In this document: positions 8,445-17,528 of the stretch, piece by piece
How positions within the stretch are numbered: the first letter of the stretch is position 1
Layout: each line of letters starts with the position of its first letter
Assembly: GCA_902569975.1 (NCBI GenBank)
Contig: CACFWD010000008.1
Location: 1 to 37,914 of the forward strand
Direction of reading: 5' to 3'
Length of the DNA stretch: 37,914 nt
From: an uncultured Pelagibacteraceae bacterium
GTDB taxonomy: Bacteria > Pseudomonadota > Alphaproteobacteria > Pelagibacterales > Pelagibacteraceae
Position numbers and translations under genes: made by a program
The notes under the pieces: generated by a model
The model's input: only the letters and a program-made list of their open reading frames with translations
Databases searched by the model: none
What the model was told of the DNA's origin: nothing

Positions 8445-9578
8445 GTGAAAAGTTTAAATATCCTAAGAAGTTGGAATTACTCAAAACTTTTAAGAAACAA
8501 ACGTTACACTTTTAATAGGAATTATGTATTGCGATATGTTTCTAATGTTTTGCTGTCAAAAGCCTACCATTCAATTTCAAAATGGAAAAATTATAAAGCC
8601 ACTCCTTTATTATCTCTTGATACATTAAATCAAAATTTAAATTTTAATAAAATTTTTTACAAAGATGAGTCTAAAAGATTCCATTTAAAATCATTTAAAG
8701 CCTTAGGGGGAGCGTTTGCTGTAGAAAAAATATCTAAAGGAAAAAAAAATATAATTATTTCCTCAGCAACTGCCGGTAATCATGGAAGGTCTGTTGCATG
8801 GGGTGCAAAAAGATTAGATTTGAAGTGTAAAATTTTTGTAAGTCAATATGTGAGTAAAACAAGAGTCCATGAAATTGAAAAATTTGGTGCTGAAGTAATT
8901 AGAGTTAAAGGTAATTATGAAGACTCATTAAAAGAATGTAAAAAACAGTCAAAGAAGAATAATTGGAAAATTGTTCAAGATGTTTCTACCAAAGATTATA
9001 AGTATATTCCTCAACTTACTATGGCTGGTTATTCCATTATGATTAAAGAAATATCAAAACAAACAAATCATTATATCACACATATATTTGTTCAAGCTGG
9101 TGTAGGAGGATTAGCAGCAGGTGTAGTTGCTGGTGTTGCAAAATATTTCAAAAGAATTCCTAAAATTATAGTTGTTGAGCCCGATAGAGCAGATTGCGTA
9201 CTTCAAAGTGTAAAAGCAAATAAGCTAAAAAAAATAAAAATAAAAAAAGAGAGTATCATGGGTGGGATGTCATGTAATGAAATGTCACTCATCCCATGGC
9301 AAATATTAAAAAAAACATCTAATTATTGTGTTTCTATATCTGATAAAAATGTTTCCAAAACAGTAGCTATGTTAAAGGATAAAAAGCTAAGTAAAACTTC
9401 TATTATTGGTGGTGAATGTGCGACACCAGGAATTATTGCTCTTGTAGCTTTATCAAACAATATAAAAGTAAGAAAATTACTTGGTCTAGATAAAAATTCT
9501 AACATTCTTTTAATTGGATGTGAGGGAAATGCAGATATTAAACTTTACAAACAACTGCTATCTAGAGGAAGAAAATAA
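8445..9578 (+). CDS. Diaminopropionate ammonia-lyase-like PLP enzyme (fold type II)
   Basis: The protein has 377 residues and starts at GTG 8445, one base after glnT; no in-frame ATG exists near the 5' end. It has the fold type II PLP marks: KDESKRFHLKSFKALGG with Lys85 as likely Schiff-base lysine, SATAGNHGRSVAWGA (phosphate/substrate loop), QAGVGGLAAGVVAG, VVEPDRADC, GGMSCNEMS and LLIGCEGNAD. The order and wording match diaminopropionate ammonia-lyase (YgeX/DpaL) more than threonine dehydratase, and there is no regulatory ACT domain. It would eliminate ammonia from an amino acid such as 2,3-diaminopropionate. Tight coupling to glnT suggests a role in the same nitrogen pathway, with the true substrate unknown. 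Threonine or serine dehydratase activity remains possible. Confidence 0.75.
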   Translation: MKSLNILRSWNYSKLLRNKRYTFNRNYVLRYVSNVLLSKAYHSISKWKNYKATPLLSLDTLNQNLNFNKIFYKDESKRFHLKSFKALGGAFAVEKISKGKKNIIISSATAGNHGRSVAWGAKRLDLKCKIFVSQYVSKTRVHEIEKFGAEVIRVKGNYEDSLKECKKQSKKNNWKIVQDVSTKDYKYIPQLTMAGYSIMIKEISKQTNHYITHIFVQAGVGGLAAGVVAGVAKYFKRIPKIIVVEPDRADCVLQSVKANKLKKIKIKKESIMGGMSCNEMSLIPWQILKKTSNYCVSISDKNVSKTVAMLKDKKLSKTSIIGGECATPGIIALVALSNNIKVRKLLGLDKNSNILLIGCEGNADIKLYKQLLSRGRK

Positions 9579-9585
9579 TATTTTT

Positions 9586-11007
9586 ATGAAAAAAAATGCA
9601 ATAGCTTGGATTAGGGAAGACTTTAGGATCACTCACAATCCAGCTCTTTCATATGCCACACAAAATCATGAAAATGTAATTGCATTATATATATATAATA
9701 AAACCGATTTTGATAACAAAAGAGAGGCACAAAAATGGTGGTTGTTTAAATCTTTAGAGACATTCAAATCAGAATTAATTAAATATAAAATAAATCTTCA
9801 AATATTGGAGGGTGAGGAATTAGATATATTTTCCAAAATTAAAAAAAAAGACGATATTTCAATATATTGGAACAAAATTTATGAACCTGATATAATTTCA
9901 AAAGGAAAAAAAATTAGAGATGCTTTCTTAAGAAATGAAGTTGATTTCAAATATTTTAAAGGAAATATACTTAATGAATTTCAAGAAGTCACAAAAAATG
10001 ATGGAACTCCTTTTAAAGTATTTACTCCTTTCTGGAAAAATGCTGAACAAAAGTATTTAGGTCTACCACCAAGTAAAAATTATGTTGTAAAGAAAAAAAC
10101 AAAATTAATTTCTTTTTTTAAAAATTGTATTGAACCTAGAAATATTTTACCAAAAAAAGATTGGTATAAAAAATTTGAGAATTATTGGAAAGTTTCAGAA
10201 AATGACTCTAAAAAAATTCTAAGTAATCTTATTGATAATAAAATTAAAGAATATGGAACAGCAAGAGATTATCCCTCCATAGAAGGAACATCTAAATTAT
10301 CTCCATATATAAAACACGGACAAATACATGTAAGTACAATTTGGGAAAAATGTAACAAAATTAAATCTAAAGGAGTTGGTTATAGAAAATATATTAATGA
10401 ATTAGGTTGGCGTGAGTTTTCTCATAGTTTAATTAATTATTTTCCTGAATTCTTAAAAGGTAATTACAGAAAAGAATTTGATAAATTTCCTTGGGTAAAG
10501 AATGAAAAATTTTTAAAAGCTTGGAAATCAGGAATGACTGGTTATCCGATTGTTGATGCAGGGATGAGAGAATTATATGAGACAGGTTGGATGCATAACA
10601 GAATAAGAATGGTAGTTGGTTCTTTTTTAGTAAAACATTTAAGAATCAATTGGACTGAGGGTGAAAAACATTTTAGAAATTGCTTACTTGATTTTAATAA
10701 GGCCAATAATGTGGCTCAATGGCAATGGGTTGCTGGTTGTGGTGCAGATGCAGCACCTTATTTTAGAATTTTTAATCCTATTCTCCAAGGTGAAAAGTTT
10801 GATAAGGAGGGGAAATACGTAAAAAAATGGATTCCAGAATTAAATAAAGTTCCACAAAAATTAATTCATAAACCTTGGGAAATGGATATGAAATTTCAAC
10901 AAGCAATAAACACTATAATAGGAAAAGATTATCCAAGCCCTATAGTGATACATGAGGAAGCAAGAGCTTCAGCATTAAAAGCATTTCAAAGTTTAAAAAA
11001 AAATTAA
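9586..11007 (+). CDS. phrB: Deoxyribodipyrimidine photolyase (cryptochrome/photolyase family)
   Basis: ATG 9586 gives 473 residues beginning MKKNAIAWIREDFR, the usual photolyase start; a longer frame from 9514 would overlap the previous gene by 65 bases and adds no homologous sequence. The N-terminal half is the Rossmann-like antenna domain (about 1-130). The C-terminal FAD domain shows EYGTARDYPSIEGTSKLSPY, GWREFSH, GMTGYPIVDAGMREL, GWMHNRIRM, VAQWQWVAGCGADAAPYFR and FNPILQGEKFD. It repairs UV-made cyclobutane pyrimidine dimers using blue light, which suits a surface-ocean cell. The sequence fits class I CPD photolyases; a cryptochrome or 6-4 photolyase is less likely. The gene ends four bases inside the 3' end of the opposite-strand yjbQ. 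Confidence 0.9.
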   Translation: MKKNAIAWIREDFRITHNPALSYATQNHENVIALYIYNKTDFDNKREAQKWWLFKSLETFKSELIKYKINLQILEGEELDIFSKIKKKDDISIYWNKIYEPDIISKGKKIRDAFLRNEVDFKYFKGNILNEFQEVTKNDGTPFKVFTPFWKNAEQKYLGLPPSKNYVVKKKTKLISFFKNCIEPRNILPKKDWYKKFENYWKVSENDSKKILSNLIDNKIKEYGTARDYPSIEGTSKLSPYIKHGQIHVSTIWEKCNKIKSKGVGYRKYINELGWREFSHSLINYFPEFLKGNYRKEFDKFPWVKNEKFLKAWKSGMTGYPIVDAGMRELYETGWMHNRIRMVVGSFLVKHLRINWTEGEKHFRNCLLDFNKANNVAQWQWVAGCGADAAPYFRIFNPILQGEKFDKEGKYVKKWIPELNKVPQKLIHKPWEMDMKFQQAINTIIGKDYPSPIVIHEEARASALKAFQSLKKN

Positions 11008-11426
11008 ACTTCGCCTAAAAAATGGTAAATAATAGTTCTCGTCTGCGGGTTTAGTCTATGCTCAAATAAATAAATACCTTGCCAAGTTCCTAGCAATAAT
11101 TTTCCATTTTTAACACTAAGAGAAATTTGATTGTTAGTTAAACTTGATTTTATGTGCGCAGGCATATCATCTTTACCTTCAGTTGTATGGATATACATTT
11201 TGTTATCCATTGGTGCTAGTTTATTAAAATAATTAATTAAGTCAGTTTGAACATCAGGATCTGCATTTTCTTGAATAATTAAAGATGCGCTAGTGTGTTG
11301 GATGCTTAAATTTAGAATACCATTTTTAAACTCATTTTTTTTAATCCAATCAATTGTTTGATCTGTGAATTCGTATAATTTTTGTCCATTAGTATTAATC
11401 TTAAAGTTATTAAATTTTTGTATCAT
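11004..11426 (-). CDS. YjbQ/UPF0047 family protein
   Basis: The protein has 140 residues, the normal size of the YjbQ family. Typical motifs are LSIQHTSASLIIQENADPD (about 41-59), HTTEGKDDMPAHIKSSL (about 80-96), LLLGTWQGIYLFEHR (about 110-124). Members have been linked to a weak thiamine-phosphate synthase activity in Escherichia coli, but the true role is not settled. The conserved His residues in QHTS, PAHIK and FEHR probably form a small metal or phosphate site. The start overlaps the zapE stop as ATGA, so it is translated with zapE, and the end overlaps photolyase tail to tail. Confidence 0.85.
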   Translation of the reverse strand: MIQKFNNFKINTNGQKLYEFTDQTIDWIKKNEFKNGILNLSIQHTSASLIIQENADPDVQTDLINYFNKLAPMDNKMYIHTTEGKDDMPAHIKSSLTNNQISLSVKNGKLLLGTWQGIYLFEHRLNPQTRTIIYHFLGEV

Positions 11427-12481
11427 AAATTAAAATTTGAAGATGTTAGTTCATAAAGACGGCTAATTGTACGTTTAAATGGTTTTTTTAATGATTTAGA
11501 TGAAGTCAACTCATTTAGATTTTTTTCTGCAGTAACTGCAATTGGAATTTTTTTATCATAAATTATATCAATCAAAGTTATAAAACGGTGTTGTTGATTT
11601 GAGTTTATATCATCAAACTGTGGTAGTTGATCAATAAAAATAAATTTAGAAACTTTAACTATTTCAATGTAATCTTCGGCACCTAAATTTTCGTTACACA
11701 ATTCATTAAAAGTTAATCTAACAACTCCCTCATAGAATTCTTTAATTAGAAATTCTCTTCCTTTGATATCTAGAATTTGAGTAGTTTTTTTTCTATCCTT
11801 TGAAATGATCCTAAAAAATTTATTCATTTGAAAATTACTCTCTTTGTTAAGTGGAAAGAAATATCTATTGTTTTGATTTTCTTTTGATTTTCTGTAATCA
11901 TCATCGATAACAAGCTCATGTTCGAATGTCTTTTGTTTCATAATCTCGATAAAAGGTTTGAATTGATCTCGCTGAAGACCATCTTTATATAATTCAGAGA
12001 TCATAGTATTAGAGGTAATAATTATCTTTATATTTTCATTAAACATATTATTAAATAATTGACCTAATATCATAGCATCTACTATATTGGTGACTTGAAA
12101 TTCATCAAAATAAATAATCGAAACTTTTGATTTAAGATTTTTAACAAATAAATTAACAATATTTTCATTCCCTTTATTTTTATTTTCATGAACAAAATTG
12201 TGAAAGTTTAACATAAACTCATTAAAGTGAAGTCTTAGTTTTTTTTCAGGGATCAAATCATAAAAAAAATCTAAGATCATCGTTTTTCCAACTCCAACAC
12301 CCCCATAAAGATAAAATCCTTTTTTATGATTTTTTTTTTTAAAAAAATTTAGAATTGAAAAATGAAAATTTTCATTATAAAAATTTTCAAGTATCTGAAT
12401 TGTTGTTATTTGATCTTTATTAATTTCTAAATTTTTTAAATTACAAAATGATCTAAATTTTTCTTCAAGGGTTTTAGGCAT
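11423..12481 (-). CDS. zapE: AFG1/ZapE family ATPase
   Basis: ATG at 12481 is preferred over TTG 12484 because it overlaps the preceding stop as TGATG; the product has 352 residues. Walker A is GGVGVGKT at about 60-67 and Walker B is IYFDEF with Asp126-Glu127. LRLHFNEFM just after Walker A and TSNTMISELYKDGLQRDQF (arginine-finger region) are typical of AFG1-like proteins. ZapE associates with the division ring in Escherichia coli; the mitochondrial homologue AFG1/LACE1 helps protein turnover. An unbroken run of eleven A in the coding strand (FFKKKNH, + strand T run 12330-12340) is a possible slippage site. It is the third gene of a tightly overlapped set. Confidence 0.85.
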   Translation of the reverse strand: MPKTLEEKFRSFCNLKNLEINKDQITTIQILENFYNENFHFSILNFFKKKNHKKGFYLYGGVGVGKTMILDFFYDLIPEKKLRLHFNEFMLNFHNFVHENKNKGNENIVNLFVKNLKSKVSIIYFDEFQVTNIVDAMILGQLFNNMFNENIKIIITSNTMISELYKDGLQRDQFKPFIEIMKQKTFEHELVIDDDYRKSKENQNNRYFFPLNKESNFQMNKFFRIISKDRKKTTQILDIKGREFLIKEFYEGVVRLTFNELCNENLGAEDYIEIVKVSKFIFIDQLPQFDDINSNQQHRFITLIDIIYDKKIPIAVTAEKNLNELTSSKSLKKPFKRTISRLYELTSSNFNL

Positions 12482-12912
12482 CAATTTTTTTTTGTCTTAA
12501 AATCAATACCATATTCTGATCTCGGTCCTTTTCTTAATCCAAATGGACCTGATATAAATATAGTCAAGGGTTTTGTACCTGGTTTAAGGTCAACCCTGTG
12601 TAAATTATTTGCAGATCTAAATCCAATATATCCTGGTGGACGCCAAAATTTACCATTCCTTAGCGTTTCCCAGTAACCACCTCTTAATATAATGGTAATG
12701 TAAGGAAATGTATGGTTATGAACACCGTCGCCATGATCATCTGCCAACATTTCATGAATTAATATGTTAAATGGAAACCATTTAGGACGATGTCTTAAAA
12801 GAACATAATATCTATTCATCCAAGGTTTAGCTTCAGAATATTTTGGATGAGAAGGACCCCTATCTAGAACAACTTTTTTACGGCCTAATTTTTCCAGCAA
12901 TTTAAGAAACAT
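12481..12912 (-). CDS. Small cupin-fold protein of unknown function
   Basis: The protein has 143 residues and overlaps both neighbours by one base (TGATG at each end). The centre looks like a cupin metal site: DDHGDGVHNHTFPYITIILR (residues about 58-77), followed by GGYWE and, 25 residues on, LHRV with His105. His60, His65, His67 and His105 are candidate ligands for a divalent metal. No signal peptide is present, so it should be cytoplasmic. Cupins include dioxygenases, isomerases and sugar-binding proteins, and nothing here selects one. Its fixed place between a BamB-like gene and zapE is probably only shared transcription. Confidence 0.6.
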   Translation of the reverse strand: MFLKLLEKLGRKKVVLDRGPSHPKYSEAKPWMNRYYVLLRHRPKWFPFNILIHEMLADDHGDGVHNHTFPYITIILRGGYWETLRNGKFWRPPGYIGFRSANNLHRVDLKPGTKPLTIFISGPFGLRKGPRSEYGIDFKTKKN

Positions 12913-14216
12913 CAGTCTAACTTAATAATAGCATTATCTTTCACAACAAATAAATTTTTATTCAAAATGAAAGGTCTTGAGATTTTATCACTATCTATCT
13001 TAAGAATTGACGAAGTTTTCCCACTTTTTATGTCAATTACCAGCAATCTACCACTATCAGTTGTTAAATAAATATTTTTAAATCCTACAACAAAACCAAC
13101 TGGCTGGATTTTTTCTCTTATCTTTTTTTTGAAATTTCTAAATATATCAGTCACTCTAATAATATTCCCAGTTTTTTTCTCAATAACAATCAAGTATCCT
13201 TCCAATGAAACTGTAAAAATATAATTCCCAATTAAACTTGGTCTTAAATTTGAATTAACTTTATTTTCCCAATTAAACCCTCCGGTCTCAAGATCAATAG
13301 AAAAAAACTGATTTTTGTTATTTGAAAAAAATAATGTATTTCCATCAGTTATTAAATCTGAAGTTTCTAAAGAAAAAGCAGCCTCATAAATCATGCTATT
13401 TTGGGTAGGTAATTGCCATATCAATTCACCTTCTTTTATATCTACTGCACTAATATCCCCGATTGAATTTTTAAAATATAATAAATCATTAACAATGACC
13501 ATTGACAGTTTTTTTTGAGACTTTATCAGCGAATTTTCAGTTTTTACATTCCACAATTCATTTCCATCTTTCAAGGAGAAGCATCTTAATGTATTTGAAA
13601 AATCAATTATAAAAAACTTATTATTGTGAATTTTTATCTGAGAATTAAATGGTGCTAAATTATTCTTAGACCAGAGAATCTGTCCACTTTTTAAATCTAA
13701 TGCAAAATATTTTGCTATATTATCTGCTACTAGCAAAATATTACCATCATTAGCAAATTGCAATATAGGTTTAAGTTTTTTTTCTAATTTTGAATAATAA
13801 TTTTTTTTCCAAATTAATTTAGATTCTTGGTTAAATTTTAAAATCGATCCTTTATTATCAAAAAATATTATATTCTGGCCGTCAAATGATATTATCGGTT
13901 CGAATTGATGAAATTTTTTAATTTTAGAAAATTTATATCTTGAAGATTTTTTTAGCAATCCATTATAATTTAACCTTCCGTCATTATTAAAATAATGACT
14001 AATTTTTGGGTCATTATCAATCATATTTCCAAGATTTATTAAAACATTGGTGTTAAGTTCTTTTCCAACAATTTCTTCTTCAACAAATATTTTTTTAAAG
14101 TTTGACTGTTGTTCTTTTGGAATATTTTGTGTCGCGGACCAAAATTTTGAGTTTTTATTTAATGAGCAGCTAGCTATAAAAATTGCATAAATGATAAAAA
14201 TTATAATCTTATTCAC
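12912..14216 (-). CDS. bamB: BamB-like PQQ-repeat beta-propeller lipoprotein
   Basis: The start is GTG at 14216, eight bases inside the end of the upstream gene. The 434-residue product begins with a lipoprotein signal (MNKIIIFIIYAIFIASC) with Cys17 as the lipidated residue, so it should be anchored facing the periplasm. Residues about 85-430 hold repeated PQQ-type blades, for example YFALDLKSGQILWSK, CFSLKDGNELWNV, AVDIKEGELIWQLP and FSIDLETGGFNWENKVN. This fits BamB, the propeller lipoprotein of the outer-membrane beta-barrel assembly (BAM) complex. The YfgM-like gene just upstream gives the usual proteobacterial yfgM-bamB order. The normal next gene, der, is absent here. Confidence 0.8.
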   Translation of the reverse strand: MNKIIIFIIYAIFIASCSLNKNSKFWSATQNIPKEQQSNFKKIFVEEEIVGKELNTNVLINLGNMIDNDPKISHYFNNDGRLNYNGLLKKSSRYKFSKIKKFHQFEPIISFDGQNIIFFDNKGSILKFNQESKLIWKKNYYSKLEKKLKPILQFANDGNILLVADNIAKYFALDLKSGQILWSKNNLAPFNSQIKIHNNKFFIIDFSNTLRCFSLKDGNELWNVKTENSLIKSQKKLSMVIVNDLLYFKNSIGDISAVDIKEGELIWQLPTQNSMIYEAAFSLETSDLITDGNTLFFSNNKNQFFSIDLETGGFNWENKVNSNLRPSLIGNYIFTVSLEGYLIVIEKKTGNIIRVTDIFRNFKKKIREKIQPVGFVVGFKNIYLTTDSGRLLVIDIKSGKTSSILKIDSDKISRPFILNKNLFVVKDNAIIKLD

Positions 14217-14853
14217 TAAAATCTCTGTTTAATCTTTTTTGTGCCTCTATCTTCAAATCTTCATTTACATTTTCTAATGAAAGAATTTGGCTGAAAAACT
14301 CTTTAGATTTTTGCTTTTCTTCCTTAGAATAGAAATATTCTGCCATTAAATACAATGCTTGTGATTTCCAGATACTATCAGAGTTAATGATTGGTTTAAG
14401 AATATCTAACAACTCATTTTCTTGACTAACATCTGCATTAAAAAGAGCTTTTTTATAAATGATTAAATTTTTAATTTCTTTATCTAAAGATGTATTTTTA
14501 AGCACATTATCAAATAAATCATTAATATTTGATTTTTCGGTAATCAATTTATTATCTATTATAAAATATAAAGCTAATGGTGAATATGTGGTGTCATTTT
14601 TGTAAATAATATCAACTAAAGATTTTTTGGTTTTTTTTTTATTATCATTTGAATATTCGGCTATAGCAGAATTATACTGATCCGAAATTTTCAAATTTTT
14701 TTTATCTTTATACTCTAAATAAGCAAAAAAACTTAGAACCGCCATTAATAATATCAAAATCACTGAGATTATGAGTTTTTTATTATTAACAAAAAAATTT
14801 CTAATTTTTTCATTTCGAGTATTACTATTGATAATTGCTGTTTCTTCGTCCAT
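14209..14853 (-). CDS. YfgM-like membrane-anchored TPR protein
   Basis: The protein has 214 residues. A short cytoplasmic N-terminus is followed by one membrane helix at about residues 28-47 (KLIISVILILLMAVLSFFAY), then a periplasmic helical region with TPR-like repeats (SALYLMAEYFYSKEEKQ, AQKRLNR). This matches the YfgM/TPR_21 family, a helper of the SecYEG translocon and periplasmic chaperones. It precedes bamB with an eight-base overlap and follows aconitase after two bases, so all are probably cotranscribed. The gene is Lys- and Asn-rich with a diverged sequence, so the family call rests on architecture and neighbour order. Confidence 0.7.
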   Translation of the reverse strand: MDEETAIINSNTRNEKIRNFFVNNKKLIISVILILLMAVLSFFAYLEYKDKKNLKISDQYNSAIAEYSNDNKKKTKKSLVDIIYKNDTTYSPLALYFIIDNKLITEKSNINDLFDNVLKNTSLDKEIKNLIIYKKALFNADVSQENELLDILKPIINSDSIWKSQALYLMAEYFYSKEEKQKSKEFFSQILSLENVNEDLKIEAQKRLNRDFSE

Positions 14854-14855
14854 AA

Positions 14856-17525
14856 TTAAATCATATTTCTTAGAACATATTGGAGTATTCCTCCATTTTT
14901 ATAATATTCTAGTTCATTTTTGGTATCTATTCTGCAAAGAGTATCAATGATTTTTATTTCACCCGATATATATTTTATTTCTAACTTAACAATATCTGAA
15001 GGAGAAATTCCTTTTTCAACATCTACCACACTAATTAACTCTGATCCTTTTAATTTCAAATTTATCCTGTTTAAATTATCTTTAAATTGTAAAGGCAATA
15101 TTCCCATTCCAATCAAATTAGATCTATGAATTCTCTCGAAGCTTTCAGCTATAACTGCTTTAACACCAAGTAATTTTGTACCTTTGGCAGCCCAATCTCT
15201 AGAAGATCCTGTTCCATATTCTTTTCCCCCTATAACAACTAAGTCTGTTCCCCTTTTTTTATACTCAACAACAGCATCATAGACTGCCATAATCTTTCCT
15301 TCAGGATATAATTTTGTATATCCTCCCTCTATTCCTGGTGCCATTTCATTTCTAATTCTTATATTTGCAAAAGTACCTCTCATCATAACCTGATGATTGC
15401 CCCTTCTTGCGCCATATGAATTGTAATCTTTTGGTAAAATTTGGTGTTTCATAAAATATTCTCCAGTAGGGCTTTCCTTTTGTATGTTGCCAGCTGGAGA
15501 AATATGGTCTGTAGTAACCATGTCACCTAAAATTAGCAGCGGTCTAGCCTCTTTGATAGGTTTAAAACCTTCTGGTTGATCTGTTAAATTTTCAAAAAAA
15601 GGAGGTTTTTTTACGTAAGTTGAATTCTCATCCCAATTATAGATACTAGTTTTTTCAGTTTTAATATCTTGCCATTGTTTAGGACCTTGTGAAACATTAG
15701 AATATCGTTTTATAAACATCTCAGCATTTAAAGATATTTTTAAAGTGTCTTCTATTTCTTGGTTAGATGGCCAGATATCTTTTAAGAAAATATCTTTGCC
15801 ATTTTTATCTTTACCAAATGAGTCTTTGTATAAATCAAATGACATATGACCTGCTAATGCATAAGCTACTACTAACGGTGGTGAAGCTAAATAATTTGCT
15901 TTTATATGTGGCGATATTCTTCCTTCAAAGTTTCTATTTCCTGATAAAACTGAGACCCCATAAAGATTTTCTTTTTGAATAGCTTCAACAATATTATCTG
16001 CTAATGGACCAGAATTTCCTATACATGTTGTGCAACCATAACCTACTAAGTTAAATCCTAATTTATCTAAATAAATATTTAAGCCAGCTTTTTCTAAATA
16101 GTCTGTAACAACTTGCGAGCCAGGTGCCAAAGATGTTTTAACCCATGGTTTTACCATTAATCCAAGATCAACTGCTTTTTTTGCAAGTAATCCTGCTCCA
16201 ATCAAAACATTTGGATTTGACGTGTTTGTGCATGATGTTATTGCAGCAATCAAAATACTTCCATCTTTAATTTCATAATCTGTATTTTTAACTTTTGATG
16301 ATTTAAATTCTTGTCTATCTGTCACCTCTTTAAAACTATCGATAAAACTTTGAGAGGCATGAGATAAAATTACTTTGTCTTGTGGTCTTTTAGGGCCAGA
16401 TATTGTTGGCACTATAGTAGACATATCTAAATATAATTTATCTGTAAACTCAATATCTGTACTTGCCCACAATCCTTGAGCTTTTGCATACTCCTCAACT
16501 ATTTTCACTGTTTGATTATCTCTACCTGAAAATTCTAGATATTTTATTGTTTCCTCATCTATTGGAAAAAATCCACAAGTTGCTCCATATTCAGGTGCCA
16601 TGTTTGCTATAGTTGCTCTATCTGCTAAACTTAGGTTTTTTAATCCTTCGCCGAAAAATTCAACAAATTTTCCTACTACTCCTTTGTCCCTTAACATTTT
16701 TACTACTGTCAATACTAAATCAGTAGCAGTTGTTCCCTCGGGCATTTTATTTTTAACTTCAAATCCTATTACTTCAGGTATTAACATTGAAATAGGTTGA
16801 CCTAACATGCCTGCTTCAGCTTCAATGCCGCCTACTCCCCAACCCAAAACTGACAGCCCATTAACCATAGTTGTATGACTATCTGTTCCAACCAATGTAT
16901 CTGGAAAAATATAACTTTTACCATTTACATCTTCGGACCATACAACTTTAGACAAATACTCTAAATTTACTTGATGACAAATTCCAGTTCCAGGCGGCAC
17001 AATTCTAAAATTATTAAATGCGTTCTGTCCCCACTTTAGAAATGAATATCTTTCACTATTTCTTCTAAATTCTATTTCAACATTTTTATTAAAGGAGTCA
17101 GCTTTAGCTGATTGATCAACTTGAACTGAATGGTCTATGACTAAATCAACTGTTGATAAAGGATTTATTGAGTTTGGATCTTTATCTTTTTCTTTAACTG
17201 CTTCTCTCATAGCCGCCAAGTCTGCAACAGCTGGTATTCCAGTATAATCTTGAAGTAGAACTCTTGTAGGCCTATATGCAATTTCAGTATTTGATTTTTT
17301 TATTTTAAGCCAATTTTTAATAGCAGTAATCTGATTCTTGCTAACTGTTATATCATCTTCATATCTCAGAAGATTTTCTAATAATACCTTTAACGATTTA
17401 GGAAGTTTAGAAATACCATCTAATCCATTTTTTTCAGCTTCTGGAATGGAATAATAATTATACTCTTTATTATTTATATTAATTTTCTTTAATGAATTGA
17501 ATGAATTTTTATTTCCAGGTTTCAT
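14856..17525 (-). CDS. acnA: Aconitate hydratase A
   Basis: The protein has 889 residues, standard for AcnA/IRP-type aconitase. It converts citrate to isocitrate in the TCA cycle using a [4Fe-4S] cluster. The cluster cysteines are seen as Cys432 (TSCTNTSNP) and Cys498 and Cys501 (GYGCTTCIGNSG). Other marks are RVLLQDYTGIPAVADLAAMR (about 88-107), DHSVQVD, GTDSHTTMVNGLSVLGWGVG (about 213-232), and in the C-terminal swivel domain GDMVTTDHISPAG and GGKEYGTGSSRDWAAKG. No truncation or frameshift is seen. It follows the lysE-type gene after three bases and precedes the yfgM-bamB pair by two. Confidence 0.97.
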   Translation of the reverse strand: MKPGNKNSFNSLKKININNKEYNYYSIPEAEKNGLDGISKLPKSLKVLLENLLRYEDDITVSKNQITAIKNWLKIKKSNTEIAYRPTRVLLQDYTGIPAVADLAAMREAVKEKDKDPNSINPLSTVDLVIDHSVQVDQSAKADSFNKNVEIEFRRNSERYSFLKWGQNAFNNFRIVPPGTGICHQVNLEYLSKVVWSEDVNGKSYIFPDTLVGTDSHTTMVNGLSVLGWGVGGIEAEAGMLGQPISMLIPEVIGFEVKNKMPEGTTATDLVLTVVKMLRDKGVVGKFVEFFGEGLKNLSLADRATIANMAPEYGATCGFFPIDEETIKYLEFSGRDNQTVKIVEEYAKAQGLWASTDIEFTDKLYLDMSTIVPTISGPKRPQDKVILSHASQSFIDSFKEVTDRQEFKSSKVKNTDYEIKDGSILIAAITSCTNTSNPNVLIGAGLLAKKAVDLGLMVKPWVKTSLAPGSQVVTDYLEKAGLNIYLDKLGFNLVGYGCTTCIGNSGPLADNIVEAIQKENLYGVSVLSGNRNFEGRISPHIKANYLASPPLVVAYALAGHMSFDLYKDSFGKDKNGKDIFLKDIWPSNQEIEDTLKISLNAEMFIKRYSNVSQGPKQWQDIKTEKTSIYNWDENSTYVKKPPFFENLTDQPEGFKPIKEARPLLILGDMVTTDHISPAGNIQKESPTGEYFMKHQILPKDYNSYGARRGNHQVMMRGTFANIRIRNEMAPGIEGGYTKLYPEGKIMAVYDAVVEYKKRGTDLVVIGGKEYGTGSSRDWAAKGTKLLGVKAVIAESFERIHRSNLIGMGILPLQFKDNLNRINLKLKGSELISVVDVEKGISPSDIVKLEIKYISGEIKIIDTLCRIDTKNELEYYKNGGILQYVLRNMI

Positions 17526-17528
17526 ATT

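Noticed and set aside
9514..9585. Longer photolyase start overlapping the lyase gene
   Set aside because: The extra 24 residues have no photolyase character and overlap the previous gene by 65 bases; the family start MKKNAIAWIRED begins at 9586.
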